Below are positions 7,896-16,458 of a stretch of 33,721 nt of DNA, one piece after another. This DNA comes from Streptomyces anulatus. Lineage in GTDB: Bacteria > Actinomycetota > Actinomycetes > Streptomycetales > Streptomycetaceae. A program made the translations under genes and the position numbers. Numbering within the stretch: the stretch's first letter is position 1; the number at the start of each line of letters is the position of its first letter. The DNA is taken from NCBI RefSeq assembly GCF_014650675.1, contig NZ_BMVK01000031.1:1-33721 (forward strand), given 5' to 3'. The notes under the pieces are model-generated. The model was not told the DNA's origin. It saw only the letters and a list, made by a program, of their open reading frames with translations, and ran no database searches.

Positions 7896-7999
7896 ACGCC
7901 TTCTGCACGGCGGCGTCCAGGCCGTCTCCGATCAGGCTCATCGCCGCCGTTCTCCCGCTCGCTGCTGTGGGTGGCACGGTATCCGGGGTTGCTCATCGG

Positions 8000-9164
8000 T
8001 CACCCGGTCTGTCCAGAGTCCGAATCTGTGATCCAGCGCCCTTCGACGGAGTCGTGCACGTACGCCGGCCTCCCCCTGGTCCCGCTCGTGCGGAACGGCT
8101 TCCCGCCGTCCGTGATCCGCACCGCCCCCGTACGGCCCCCGGCGCTCCACTCCAGCTCCAGGTACCAGCGGCAGTCGCAGCCCGCCGTCCGCGCGGAGAC
8201 CAGCAGCTCCTCGGGGTCGGAGGAGGTGACCTTGTACGGGAAGGAGACGGCCGGGATCTTCCGGACCTCGGCGCCGGAGGCGTCAAGTCCGTCGACGGGC
8301 CTCGCGAGCGGGCGCGGCCGGTCGAGGTCCACGGCGAAGTGGCGCGGGGTGAAGGCGCCGCCACAGCCGTGGTCCATCCGGTATGCGTTCCACGGCAGCG
8401 GCGCGGCGCGGTCGACCAGGCGCACGTGCAGGGCATGGAGGACGACGGCGTCGGACGGCGACCGGCCCTGGACCGTGATCCGCACCACCGCTTCCCCGCC
8501 GTGCACGGCACCGTGCGTCCCGGCCCACGCCCCGGAGTCGGCCGCGATCGGCGGCTGGGCGACCGCGCGGGGGGCCCGGTCCACGAGGTAGGTGTGCCCG
8601 CAGTCGCCCTCCCAGAGCTGGGAACCGATGCTCCAGGTAAAGGGGAGGGGGGCCGCGGTCCGCCCCGGAGCGGTGGAAGCGGGAGCGGGGGCGGAAGCCG
8701 TACGGGTGGGGTGGCCGAGCAGGGCGGCGGCGAGGGCGAGCAGGACGAGGGCGACCGCGGCGGCGACGAGGAGGGGAGTGGGGGCGCCACGACGGGGGCG
8801 GGGGCGGGCGCGGGGCGGCTCCGGCGCGGTCGGATCCGGCGCGGGGCCGGGGCCTGGTTCCGGCGCGGCCGACACGGCCGGCACAGGCGTGGGCGCGGGC
8901 GAGGCCGCTCGGCGGCGGGCGCGGTCCCGCCTCCGTCCAGGCCGCCTTCAGGGCCCGCCGTTCCTCCTCGTCCGCCCCGCACAGCAGGGTGAGGCGGTCG
9001 ACCACGGCGAACTCCTCCGGGACGGTCGCGCCCGAGCAGTAGCGGTGGAGGGTGGACGCGCTGACGCTCAGCCGCCGGCCCAGCGCCTCGTAACTTCTCC
9101 CGTCCCGCGCCTTCAGCGCGCGCACGAGCCCCGCGAACTCCTCGACGGCGGCGTCCTTCGGCAT
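8000..9164 (-). pseudogene. Membrane-anchored HTH (XRE-like) protein, frameshifted
   Basis: The start is ATG 9164 with GAGGGGG about 6 bases upstream. The first about 75 residues are a helix-turn-helix domain (YEALGRRLSVSASTLHRYCS) ending in ALKAAWTEA. At CCC 8926-8928 (GGG on the coding strand) the frame shifts. Removing one base joins it to DRARRRAASPAPTP and the long downstream frame ending at 8000. The joined protein is about 387 residues: cytoplasmic HTH, Pro/Arg linker, one membrane helix (LLVAAAVALVLLALAAALLG) and an about 230-residue outside domain with Cys pairs (CGHTY, HGCGG, CDCRW). That layout suggests a one-component transmembrane regulator. The frameshift may be real or a one-base sequence error. 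Confidence 0.75.
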
Positions 9165-9331
9165 TCCATCCCCCTCGGCCCTGCGTCCCATCCTTCACGT
9201 CCTTGCACGTCAGCGGGGGTGGAATGGGTTCGGGACGGCTGGTGGGCGCGTGATCGTTGCAGTCGGCGGGCGCCGGCCCCACGCTGGTTGAGCACTGACC
9301 GAACGAACGACCCGACGGGGGTTCCTCCACC

Positions 9332-9937
9332 GTGAACAAGCTCCGCACCGCACTCGCCACCGCAGCCGCTGCCGCACTGGGCCTCGCGGCCCTCGCCACA
9401 GCCCCGGCGCAGGCCGCTGCCCAGCCCGCCTTCCTCGCCGCCGCCCAGATGCCGCCGTCGTCGACGCCGTGGACCGCCACCCAGGTCTTCACTGGCGTCC
9501 CGGAGAACGGCGGCGTCCTCTGCGCCCCGTACAAGATCCCGGCGCAGAACACCCGCTACCGCGAGTTCAGCACCGAGCTCGACACCAACGGCGTCCAGGT
9601 CACCACCGTCGCCCGTACCGAGGCCGACGCCGTGAAGCTGGTCGACACCCTCCGCGGGGCCCTCGCCGGCTGCGGCACCCTGCTGGAGCAGCAGAACCCG
9701 GGCCTGCAGGCCGTCAGCGCCTCCCACGGCAAGCTCGCCGTCGAGGAGGGCGCCTGGGTCTACAGCCTGGACACCGCCGACCCGCAGATCGGCATCTCCG
9801 ACATCCACCTGTTCTCCGTCGGCCGCGACGGCCGCACCGTCACCCTCGTCCGCTGGGGCCAGATGGGCGACCTCGAGGACGCCCCGCTGACCGCCTTCCG
9901 CACCACGACGAAGACCGCCGTCAACAAGCTCCACTGA
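9332..9937 (+). CDS. Secreted protein with PknH-like sensor-type domain
   Basis: A 201-residue protein with a clear Sec signal peptide: basic start (NKLRTA), hydrophobic Ala/Leu core and an APAQA-type cleavage site near residue 28. The mature part has two Cys (VLCAP and AGCGT) that could form a disulphide. Its spacing of EFSTELDTNGVQVTTVARTE and the Cys resembles the extracellular sensor domain seen in mycobacterial PknH and free-standing actinobacterial proteins; that assignment is tentative. The start is GTG, with a G-run about 10 bases upstream. It is transcribed divergently from the membrane-anchored HTH gene over 167 bp, so that protein may control or sense it (inference). Confidence 0.7.
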   Translation: MNKLRTALATAAAAALGLAALATAPAQAAAQPAFLAAAQMPPSSTPWTATQVFTGVPENGGVLCAPYKIPAQNTRYREFSTELDTNGVQVTTVARTEADAVKLVDTLRGALAGCGTLLEQQNPGLQAVSASHGKLAVEEGAWVYSLDTADPQIGISDIHLFSVGRDGRTVTLVRWGQMGDLEDAPLTAFRTTTKTAVNKLH

Positions 9938-9961
9938 CCCGGGGGCTGACCACAGCTCGAC

Positions 9962-9992
9962 AGCGGCGCGGCCGGAACCCGGGCGCGCCGCT
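9962..9992 (+). terminator. Intrinsic-type terminator after the secreted protein gene
   Basis: AGCGGCGCG (9962-9970) pairs perfectly with CGCGCCGCT (9984-9992) around a 13-base loop and is followed by TTTCC. It starts 24 bases after the stop codon of the secreted-protein gene. This is the usual form of a streptomycete terminator with a weak T-tract. Confidence 0.7.
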
Positions 9993-10033
9993 TTCCGTGC
10001 CCCCTCCTGACCGACGGGATCGAACCGGCAACG

Positions 10034-10529
10034 GTGCTGCTCGACGGAGGCAGCGGCTCGAACTTCCACGAGAGCAACGACTGGTGGATCTACTCGGGTG
10101 AACTGCGCAGGCCGCGGGCGACCAGCCTTCGCGGAGCGTGCTCGTGCGGCTGGCGCGGCGAGACCAGCTACCCGCTCAGCTGGGAGGACGTGGACCGGAA
10201 CGCCCCGCACCTCTACGACACCAGGCAGCTCAAGGACGACTGGGCCCGGCACATTGACGACGTCGAAGCCCGCGCAGTCCCGGTTCCCGACGTGCTCGTC
10301 GCGCTCCTGGACCAGGTCGAGCAGGAGCTCGACAGGCTCGCCGGCGACGCGCCGCTGGCCGCGCTGCGGGCGATCAGCAGACTTGAGCACGTCATCGCGG
10401 AAGCCGGCTATGCGGCGGCGTACGGGGCACGAGGCCGACGCGAGGTCTGGAACTCTGATCGGCCCCGGCCTCGGGCTGCCCGAGAACGAAGGCCGCCGGC
10501 GCCTACTCAGCGACTCTCTGCGCCGCTGA
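10034..10529 (+). pseudogene. Hypothetical protein with C-terminal HTH-like tail, frameshifted
   Basis: The uninterrupted frame from 10034 runs to 10555. From about 10425 its third-position bias and protein character collapse (RPRPRAARERRPPAPTQR), while the adjacent frame becomes coding-like (SGTLIGPGLGLPENEGRRRL, ending LLSDSLRR at 10529). Removing one G from GGGG 10424-10427 or from the following GAGG restores a 164-residue protein. Its N-terminus has a CSCGW motif typical of small Streptomyces proteins, then an amphipathic helix (LLDQVEQELDRLAGDAPLAA), and ends in a helix-turn-helix-like tail. I do not recognise a named family. It may be intact in the organism if the extra G is an error. 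Confidence 0.6.
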
Positions 10530-10541
10530 ACTCGCCCGGAG

Positions 10542-10850
10542 TCATGGGCCGGTGAGGATGTCGTGGGTGCCGACGCGGCGCCAGATCACGTGGGGGATGC
10601 CGGGGTAGACCTCGGGCCCGTACTGCCAGGTGGCGCGTCCTGCGGGGCCGGAGCCCATGGACCAGGTGATCTCGTAGACGCCCGGAGCACGGCGGACGCC
10701 CTTGATCCGTAGGCCGGGGCGGAAGTGGCGGCCGGTGCGCAGGTCGGGCACGAAGGCGTCCAGGACGACGCGGCGGAAGCGCCGGCGCTGGGCAGGGGTG
10801 AGGTGCTGGAGGTCGGCGGTGAAGCGGGGGAGTGTCTCGAAGGTGGGCAT
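10542..10850 (-). CDS. Small RelE/ParE-like protein (possible toxin)
   Basis: A 102-residue protein starting at ATG 10850 with GGAGG about 8 bases upstream; the longer frame to 11048 is non-coding in character. It begins with an amphipathic helix pair (TADLQHLTPAQRRRFRRVV), then beta-strand-like segments with conserved-looking spacing (LRIKGVRRAPGVYEITWS, ATWQYGPE, HVIWRRVGTHDIL). That alpha-beta order and small basic surface resemble RelE/ParE mRNA-interferase folds, but I cannot name a family with certainty and no antitoxin gene adjoins it. It converges with the preceding gene. The leader contains a hairpin (AGCCCC/GGGGCT, 10876-10899) similar in position to the thrS attenuator stem. Confidence 0.6.
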   Translation of the reverse strand: MPTFETLPRFTADLQHLTPAQRRRFRRVVLDAFVPDLRTGRHFRPGLRIKGVRRAPGVYEITWSMGSGPAGRATWQYGPEVYPGIPHVIWRRVGTHDILTGP

Positions 10851-11174
10851 GGTGGTTTCCTCCGGGCAGCACGACGAAGCCCCCGGCTGTCGACAGGGGC
10901 TGTTGGGCGGTGCTTGTTGGTGGTGTTCGTTCTTAGGCACCGGGTGGTGCTCAGCAGTGGTGCCCGGTTGTGTTCGTTGGTGTCGCTCGGGCGGTGAAGG
11001 GAGGACTGCCGGGAAGTGAGGACTGCCGGAGAGTGATGACATGGGCATCCGGCACAGGACCGCTTCCCGCCTGACGGGCGCCTGAGAAGAGAAGTTCGGC
11101 CGCTGTTCCCGCCCGGCGGGACACCTCGCTGACTGGTCTTTCCCTGCAGTTCAGAGTTGTGTGGCGTGGTCCTG
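10851..11174. other. Intergenic region between the RelE-like gene and the MobF relaxase
   Basis: No gene is visible. It contains a short tandem repeat (GAGGACTGCCGG at 11001 and 11019), an inverted repeat TCCCGCC/GGCGGGA (11107-11121), and the minus-strand hairpins leading into the RelE-like gene. In self-transmissible elements the origin of transfer often lies next to the relaxase gene, so this stretch is the best place here for an oriT; no known nic sequence was recognised. Confidence 0.3.
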
Positions 11175-13145
11175 GTGACAGTGGATATCAGGGTTGTCCG
11201 GGCCGGTCAGATGTACCGCTACTACCTGCGTCAGACCGTCGTCGGCGACGGCCGCCGCCCGGCCCGCACGCCGATGCGCGCCGCCCAGGAGCAGGCCGGT
11301 GTCCCGGCCGGGCGCTGGATGGGCCGCGGCCTGGCCGCGCTCGGACTCGCTCCGGGCGAGGACGTCACCGAGGAGCAGCTGCGGAACCTGTACGGCGAGC
11401 GGGGCCGGCACCCGTACGCGGACCGCATCGAGGCCGACCAGCTCGCTGCGGGCGACTCCCCGGAGAAGGCGTTCAAGGCCGGAGCCCTCGGACGCCGGGT
11501 CATGGTCACCGGGGTCGACTTCGTCTTCCGCCCACAGCCGAGCATCTACCTGTTGTGGGCGCTGGGGGATGAGGAGACCCGTCTGGTGATCGAGGCCGCG
11601 CACGAGCGGGCGATCGTGCAGGTGTTGGAGTGGATCGAGGACGAGGTCGCGGTGGTCCGGTACGGCACGGACGGCATCTACCGGGTGAGGCCGCCCGGCG
11701 GTCTGGTCGCCGCCCGCTTCCGCCACTACGAGGCCCGCTCCGGAATGCCGCTGCTCCATGACCATCTGATGCTGTCCGTGAAGGGCCAGCGCCTGGACGG
11801 CACATGGGGCTCGATCCACACCACAGCCCTGTACGAGAACACCGTCGCCGCGTCCGCGCTCTACAACGAGCTCGTGGCCGCCGAGGTCTGCGAGGAGCTC
11901 GGGCTGGCGACCGAGCCGCGCACCGTCACTCCGGGGCGCCGGCCGGTGATGGAGATCGCCGGGGTGCCGCACGAGCTGATCCGCTGGACCGCCCGGCGCA
12001 GCGACCAGATCGCCACCTGCCTTTCGGAGCTGGAGCACGAGTACGTCACCGCCGTCGACGACGACGGCGAACCGCGGTTCCTGCCCGTGGTTTCCGAGCG
12101 CGCCCGAGCCAAGCTGGAGCGGATCGCCGCCCGCAAGACCCGCCCGCCCAAGAAGGGCAAGGCCCGGTCGCTCGCGCAGCTGCGCGTTGACTGGAAGCAG
12201 AGCGCGATCCTCACCTCCGGAGTGGCCGCCGACGTCATCTCCTCCCTCCTCGAGTACGCCCGTGCCGCGGCCGCCGTGATCCGGGCCCGGGTCACGGCCG
12301 TGGTCGATGTCGCCCTGGCGGCTGTCGGTGTCGCCGCGACGGTGTTCGTGATGAACGGCGGCGGGCGTTTCCATCGTCGTCATCTGCTCGCCGAGGCCCG
12401 CCGTCACCTAGCCCTGGTCCTGCGCGGCCGCCGCCGCGAGCCGGGCCTGGACGACCAGGTCGTGGCCGCCGCCATCTCCGCCCACTGCCTGGACATCAGC
12501 GAGCCGAAGACCGTACGCGGCCTGGAAGCCGGCTACCGCCTCTACACCGCCCGGTGGAACCTCGCCGACCTCCCCGCCCGCCGCCGCCCACCCACCCCCG
12601 CACCCGACCCGGACCGGCAACCCCCGGCCGATCCCGGCGAGCCGCCTGCGCCCCGGCCCCCGGGCCAGGACGCGGGGGAGTGGGAGATCCCCCGCATCCC
12701 GCTCCAGTACGAACGAGCCGTCCTCGCCGGCGCGGTGGTGCGCGAGCAACTGCGCACCACCACGACCGCCACCGTCGTGCGGGGCCGGGCGTACGACGTG
12801 GCCCGGCATCAGCAGGCGGCGATGCCCGAGCAGCTGCTCGCACCCGAGCCGGCCGACCCCGAGAACGACGACCAGGAGCAGAAGCCCGGCCGCCCCGAAG
12901 CACTGGACCTGACCGCGCTACGAGCCCTGAGGCAATCGCGCACGGACCTGGAAGCCCTGGAACTCACCGCTGAGCAGCTGCGCCACCTGGCGGCCGTCTT
13001 GACGAAGGCCGGTGAGGGGGCCCGGGCCAGGAAGAAGAAGTACACAGGCCGGGAGACCGCACCTCCGGTGCACCCGGAGCGCCAGGAGGAACAGCACCGC
13101 CCCCAGCAGCCGGACCGACACCGCGGGCCAGAAGCCGGCCACTGA
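11175..13145 (+). CDS. MobF-type (TrwC/TraI N-terminal-like) relaxase without helicase domain
   Basis: About 656 residues from GTG 11175; TTG 11157 and GTG 11181 are alternatives, and none has a strong ribosome binding site. The N-terminus has the catalytic-Tyr cluster (QMYRYYLRQT, Tyr14, 16 and 17). The metal-binding His triad follows at His184 and His195-x-His197 (FRHYEARSGMPLLHDHLM), the arrangement of TrwC-family relaxases, which nick oriT and stay linked to the strand through Tyr. After about residue 330 there is an Arg/Ala-rich helical region, a Pro-rich linker and a basic tail. No Walker motifs of a TraI-type helicase are present, so unwinding would need another protein or a non-classical route such as the TraB-type dsDNA transfer of actinomycetes. 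Confidence 0.8.
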   Translation: MTVDIRVVRAGQMYRYYLRQTVVGDGRRPARTPMRAAQEQAGVPAGRWMGRGLAALGLAPGEDVTEEQLRNLYGERGRHPYADRIEADQLAAGDSPEKAFKAGALGRRVMVTGVDFVFRPQPSIYLLWALGDEETRLVIEAAHERAIVQVLEWIEDEVAVVRYGTDGIYRVRPPGGLVAARFRHYEARSGMPLLHDHLMLSVKGQRLDGTWGSIHTTALYENTVAASALYNELVAAEVCEELGLATEPRTVTPGRRPVMEIAGVPHELIRWTARRSDQIATCLSELEHEYVTAVDDDGEPRFLPVVSERARAKLERIAARKTRPPKKGKARSLAQLRVDWKQSAILTSGVAADVISSLLEYARAAAAVIRARVTAVVDVALAAVGVAATVFVMNGGGRFHRRHLLAEARRHLALVLRGRRREPGLDDQVVAAAISAHCLDISEPKTVRGLEAGYRLYTARWNLADLPARRRPPTPAPDPDRQPPADPGEPPAPRPPGQDAGEWEIPRIPLQYERAVLAGAVVREQLRTTTTATVVRGRAYDVARHQQAAMPEQLLAPEPADPENDDQEQKPGRPEALDLTALRALRQSRTDLEALELTAEQLRHLAAVLTKAGEGARARKKKYTGRETAPPVHPERQEEQHRPQQPDRHRGPEAGH

Positions 13146-13191
13146 GTGCACCCGGCGCGGCCAGGCTCCACTCGGTGCGGCCAGGGCGCGG

Positions 13192-13443
13192 CTACTGGTG
13201 TGCGCCGACTGTGGGGTGCGCCGTGCGGGCACGTTCCCGTTGCTTGTCCCGCATCGTCTCCAGAGTGGTGGCGGTGTCCTCGTTATCGGGGTCCGGGATG
13301 ACGTCCACCATGAATCGGATGATGGTGCGGGCGATGCCCAGCGCGCCGGTGGTTGGGGAGTCTCGTGCCCAGTCCCGCAACGCGGACAGCAGCGCGCATC
13401 CGACCTCGTCCCGTGCGAAGGAGTCCGCGCACGGGCCAGCCAC
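13192..13443 (-). CDS. Hypothetical protein, C-terminal piece of an interrupted gene
   Basis: The 83-residue frame starts at GTG 13443 and is protein-like (FARDEVGCALLSALRDWARD, then ARTIIRFMVDVIPDPDNEDT). The same frame upstream of 13443 continues through F-I-A-A-V-N-G to a TAG at 13466-13468. Beyond that stop it is again protein-like (KTRSKLAFALLRLPEDIV). The simplest reading is one gene on the minus strand broken by an amber codon, with this part as its tail. No family is recognised. It may still be expressed from the GTG. Confidence 0.5.
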   Translation of the reverse strand: MAGPCADSFARDEVGCALLSALRDWARDSPTTGALGIARTIIRFMVDVIPDPDNEDTATTLETMRDKQRERARTAHPTVGAHQ

Positions 13444-13465
13444 CCCGTTTACGGCCGCGATGAAC

Positions 13466-13559
13466 TAGACGATGTCCTCGGGCAGCCGCAGCAGGGCGAA
13501 CGCCAGCTTCGAGCGGGTCTTCGCCCGCCTGGCGACGGTAGTGCCAACACCGAAGAGGA
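13466..13559 (-). pseudogene. Upstream piece of the same interrupted gene
   Basis: The frame VGTTVARRAKTRSKLAFALL, then RLPEDIV and TAG, lies between the PIN-domain gene stop at 13560 and the 83-residue frame. It has no start of its own and is in register with the downstream piece. It is probably the remains of a gene whose 5' part was lost when the PIN gene region was joined here. Confidence 0.4.
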
Positions 13560-14864
13560 TCAGAACAGCGGCTCTTGAGGGGACGCCCGGGCGTCTGCGA
13601 TGAGTTTCTCCAGCCGGGATTGAGTCAAGCGGCCGGAGAACTCGCGGCGTTGTAGTTCCATCCATCGCCGTTCACGGCTGACGAGACTGGCGTATCCAGC
13701 GACCTCCGGAGACAGCGCGGGAAGCTGGCCCGAGGACAGCGCACTGGTGCGCTGCCCGCGCAGGACGGTGAGTTGTACGTCAGAGTTTGTCGTGCTCAGG
13801 AGGACGCGGGTCTCCCATACACAGGCAACGCCCTGAACTCGAAGGCTGTCTCTTACGAGGGCAGGCCCACTCAGGATCCACCGCACGGTAGCTGTGCACC
13901 AGACGTGTTCCCCGATGTGATAGGCGGTCAGATCGGTTGCCTGGTCGAAATCGACGTATGGGAGTGAGGCCCAGCCCACCACTCGTACGGGTTCAGCCCC
14001 AAGCAGCGTGCCCTCACCCTCGACGAAGATGCCCATCGTCGCCTCGAAGTCCGGCCCTACTAGCTCCGGCGTCAGGAGCATCAGGCGAGAGGCCTCAGTC
14101 TCAATCGCGTTGATGCTTTCGGCGCCCGAGAGGATCGAACGCACCGCGTCCTCGTCGAGATCGTCGGCCCGTTGCGCGAACTTTTTTACAACGTCGTACC
14201 AGGATGTGAGGAGCACGAACCGATCCCCGAAGTCCGCAACGTCCTCGTTCATGGGGTACGGGTAGACCGTCCCCTTGCCGAAGTCCTTCGTGTTTTTGCT
14301 GACGAAGTAGACCTTCTCGTCAGGATGGTCTCGCGCGTACTCGATCGCTGTGAGCCAGATCGCGGCGTCGCGGCCCCCTACTTTCTCCGTGTCGCCGCCG
14401 GCGGTGGCGGTGACCTGCTTGCACGGTGGCAGGAGGTTTGCCTCTCGTATCAAAGCTTGCTTGAGTGCAGCCTCGCTGGTTGGGACGATGTCGACTACGT
14501 CGAGCCACTTTCGGCGCCACTCCTCTTGAAAACGCTGTAGGTCCATCTGTGGCAGCGTTACGTGGATTGGCCACGGTGTCCCCTCGCTGAGGCTGCTCAG
14601 GGCCGCTTCAGCTGCCTCGTACTTCTCGCGGTACGGCACCGCCCGATGGGCGGTCAGCTCCTCCAGTACCACCCACGGCACGGCTACGCGGTCGACTCCG
14701 GATGCCCTGATGATCTTGACTAGATCCGTGGTGGCACTTGCGATGTCGGACTTCGTCAAGATGTTTGTGTCCAAGATGATCAAGGCGAGCGACTCCGTCT
14801 TCCTCAAGGCCGTGTGTTCGGACAGGGTTTCAGGTTCTGTGACCGCCGACATCCGGATTCCCAT
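13560..14864 (-). CDS. PIN-domain ribonuclease-like protein
   Basis: About 434 residues. The start is set at ATG 14864; ATG 14852, with GGGA about 7 bases upstream, is equally possible. The frame is open to 15425 but the extension lacks coding character over most of its length. The N-terminal about 220 residues form a PIN fold: Asp32 (LIILDTNILTKSD), Glu68-Glu69 (VVLEELTAH), then GGRDAAIWLTAIEYAR and VYFVSKNTKDFGKG carrying the remaining acidic residues. This matches the DUF4935-like branch. The C-terminal half is an unrecognised beta-rich domain. PIN proteins cleave RNA, as toxins, defence effectors or maturases; with no antitoxin next to it, a defence or orphan role is inference. Codon use is less GC-biased than in its neighbours, suggesting separate acquisition. 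Confidence 0.8.
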   Translation of the reverse strand: MGIRMSAVTEPETLSEHTALRKTESLALIILDTNILTKSDIASATTDLVKIIRASGVDRVAVPWVVLEELTAHRAVPYREKYEAAEAALSSLSEGTPWPIHVTLPQMDLQRFQEEWRRKWLDVVDIVPTSEAALKQALIREANLLPPCKQVTATAGGDTEKVGGRDAAIWLTAIEYARDHPDEKVYFVSKNTKDFGKGTVYPYPMNEDVADFGDRFVLLTSWYDVVKKFAQRADDLDEDAVRSILSGAESINAIETEASRLMLLTPELVGPDFEATMGIFVEGEGTLLGAEPVRVVGWASLPYVDFDQATDLTAYHIGEHVWCTATVRWILSGPALVRDSLRVQGVACVWETRVLLSTTNSDVQLTVLRGQRTSALSSGQLPALSPEVAGYASLVSRERRWMELQRREFSGRLTQSRLEKLIADARASPQEPLF

Positions 14865-15514
14865 ACCGTCCGCGGCGTTCTGGAAATCTCCCTCCAGCCA
14901 GGAGCGAACCCGGCGCGCAAGGACGAACGCAGCCCCCTTCGTCGTGGTCGGGCCCACCCATGACCTCTTGCTCACTTTTGCTGCCGCCCCGACCACGGCC
15001 GCGTTTCCCCTGGACAGCGTCCGCTGTCGGCCATGGTCAGACCGTGGACGGACGCGAGGGGCCCCTCGCCTTGCAGCGCTTCTGTACCAGTCAGGGGCCA
15101 TCATCGGCGGCGTGGTCGCCAGTGCCGCGATCGCCGGAATTCGGCCCACGACCAGCGGAGCGAGCGCCGCGCCACTGTTGCTGCGACCGCGGCCGCGCCG
15201 GGCCACTGAAGCGCCAGCGCCGGGCGACGCCCCGGAACCCGAGTGCAGCTGACTCCGGCCAGGGCAGGGCTCTTGCGCCGGAAAATGATCCCCTCCTCGT
15301 GCTCCGACGACGGGGAGCACAGGATCTGCGTGTTCGTGCTCACCGAGATTACGCTTGAGTCTGCCTCGGCTGACACTCGATGAGAGCCGGTTCTGCCGCA
15401 GGTGTCGTGGATCTGCGCCTGTCACCGCAACGCAATGCCTTCGAAAGTTCCTGCTCGATGTCAGTGGCTTGCGAGATCATCATTGTGGCGTTCGGGTTCT
15501 GCCGGACGGTGAGG
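14865..15514. other. Gene-poor stretch upstream of the PIN gene, with coding-like fragments
   Basis: No intact gene is supported. On the minus strand a 44-codon ORF (15349-15483, starting MMISQATDIEQELSKALRCG) is followed in other frames by protein-like pieces (NTQILCSPSSEHEEGIIFRR; then LVVGRIPAIAALATTP and GPTTTKGAAFVLARRVRSWL) that reach the PIN gene. This pattern suggests a decayed gene with several frameshifts. The IS5-family element inserted 32 bases upstream of its first ATG. Confidence 0.35.
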
Positions 15515-15573
15515 GCTGAGACCGTGTTTGAGATCTGCCGTGTCCCATTGCTGAGGCGTTCGTTGAGCTCACC

Positions 15574-16449
15574 GTGAGCGGTGTTGGGGGTGGGTATCCG
15601 TCGGACCTGACGGATGAGCAGTGGGCGCTGGTGGAGCCGTTACTCCCACCGGCGCGGGTGGGCCCCAAGGGTGGTCGGCGGGAGAAGCATCCGCGGCGGC
15701 GGATCGTGGACGCGATCTTCTACGTGGTGCGGACCGGTTGTGCTTGGCGGCAGTTGCCGAAGGACTTCGCTCCGTGGCCGACGGTGTACTGGTACTTCAC
15801 GTGGTGGCACGACGACGGCACCGTTGAGCGCATTCACGACGCCCTGCGCGGCAAGGTCCGTGAAGCCGACGGCCGCAACGCCGAGCCGAGCGCGGGCCTG
15901 ATCGACTCGCAGTCCGTCCGCACCGCCGACACCGTCCCCGTCTCCAGCAGGGGCTTCGACGCAGGCAAGAAAGTGAAGGGCCGCAAGCGGTTCATCGTCA
16001 CCGACACCCTCGGCCTGCTCTTGGCCGTCCACGTCGTCGCGGCCGGTGTCCAGGACCGCGACGGCGCCCGCCGACCGCTGCTGTGGACCCGCCTCGACCA
16101 CCCGGGTGTCAAGAAGATCTGGGCGGACCAGGGCTTCGCCGGCCGCCTGGTCGACTGGGCCACACAGATCCTCGGCCGCGAGCTGGCCATCGTCCGAAAG
16201 GACCCCGACCAGCGGGGATTCCAGGTCCAGCCGAAGAGGTGGGCGGTGGAGCGCACCTTCTCGTGGCTCACCGCCCACCGTCGTCTTGCGCGCGATTACG
16301 AAGCCAGCCCGGCTCGCTCGGAAACCATGATCCGTTGGGCAATGATCGGCATCATGGTGCGGCGGCTCACACGCACTGGTCCCGCTACACGGCCAGGTCC
16401 CCGGCCGCTCACCCGGGTCTCGGCAGCGGGACACGCCACTGGCTGGTAG
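15574..16449 (+). CDS. IS5-family DDE transposase
   Basis: A 291-residue, apparently complete protein. It has an N-terminal DUF4096-like DNA-binding part (LTDEQWALVEPLLPPARVGP, then GCAWRQLPKDFAPWPTVYWY). A DDE nuclease core follows, with first Asp in GLIDSQSVRTAD (about 111), second in IWADQGFAG (about 189) and Glu in WAVERTFSWLTAHRR (about 228). It begins 35 bases inside the left terminal repeat. It cuts and pastes the element. There are no frame breaks, so it could still be active. Confidence 0.92.
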   Translation: MSGVGGGYPSDLTDEQWALVEPLLPPARVGPKGGRREKHPRRRIVDAIFYVVRTGCAWRQLPKDFAPWPTVYWYFTWWHDDGTVERIHDALRGKVREADGRNAEPSAGLIDSQSVRTADTVPVSSRGFDAGKKVKGRKRFIVTDTLGLLLAVHVVAAGVQDRDGARRPLLWTRLDHPGVKKIWADQGFAGRLVDWATQILGRELAIVRKDPDQRGFQVQPKRWAVERTFSWLTAHRRLARDYEASPARSETMIRWAMIGIMVRRLTRTGPATRPGPRPLTRVSAAGHATGW

Positions 16450-16458
16450 GTGATCGGC

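Noticed and set aside
11151..12407. Long minus-strand ORF of about 418 codons opposite the MobF gene
   Set aside because: It is a mirror frame of a GC-rich gene; its protein is low-complexity and the plus strand has relaxase motifs.
14865..15425. N-terminal extension of the PIN gene to 15425
   Set aside because: Most of the extension is Arg/Ala/Ser-rich with no domain. It has coding-like patches in several frames, which fits decay and not an extra domain.
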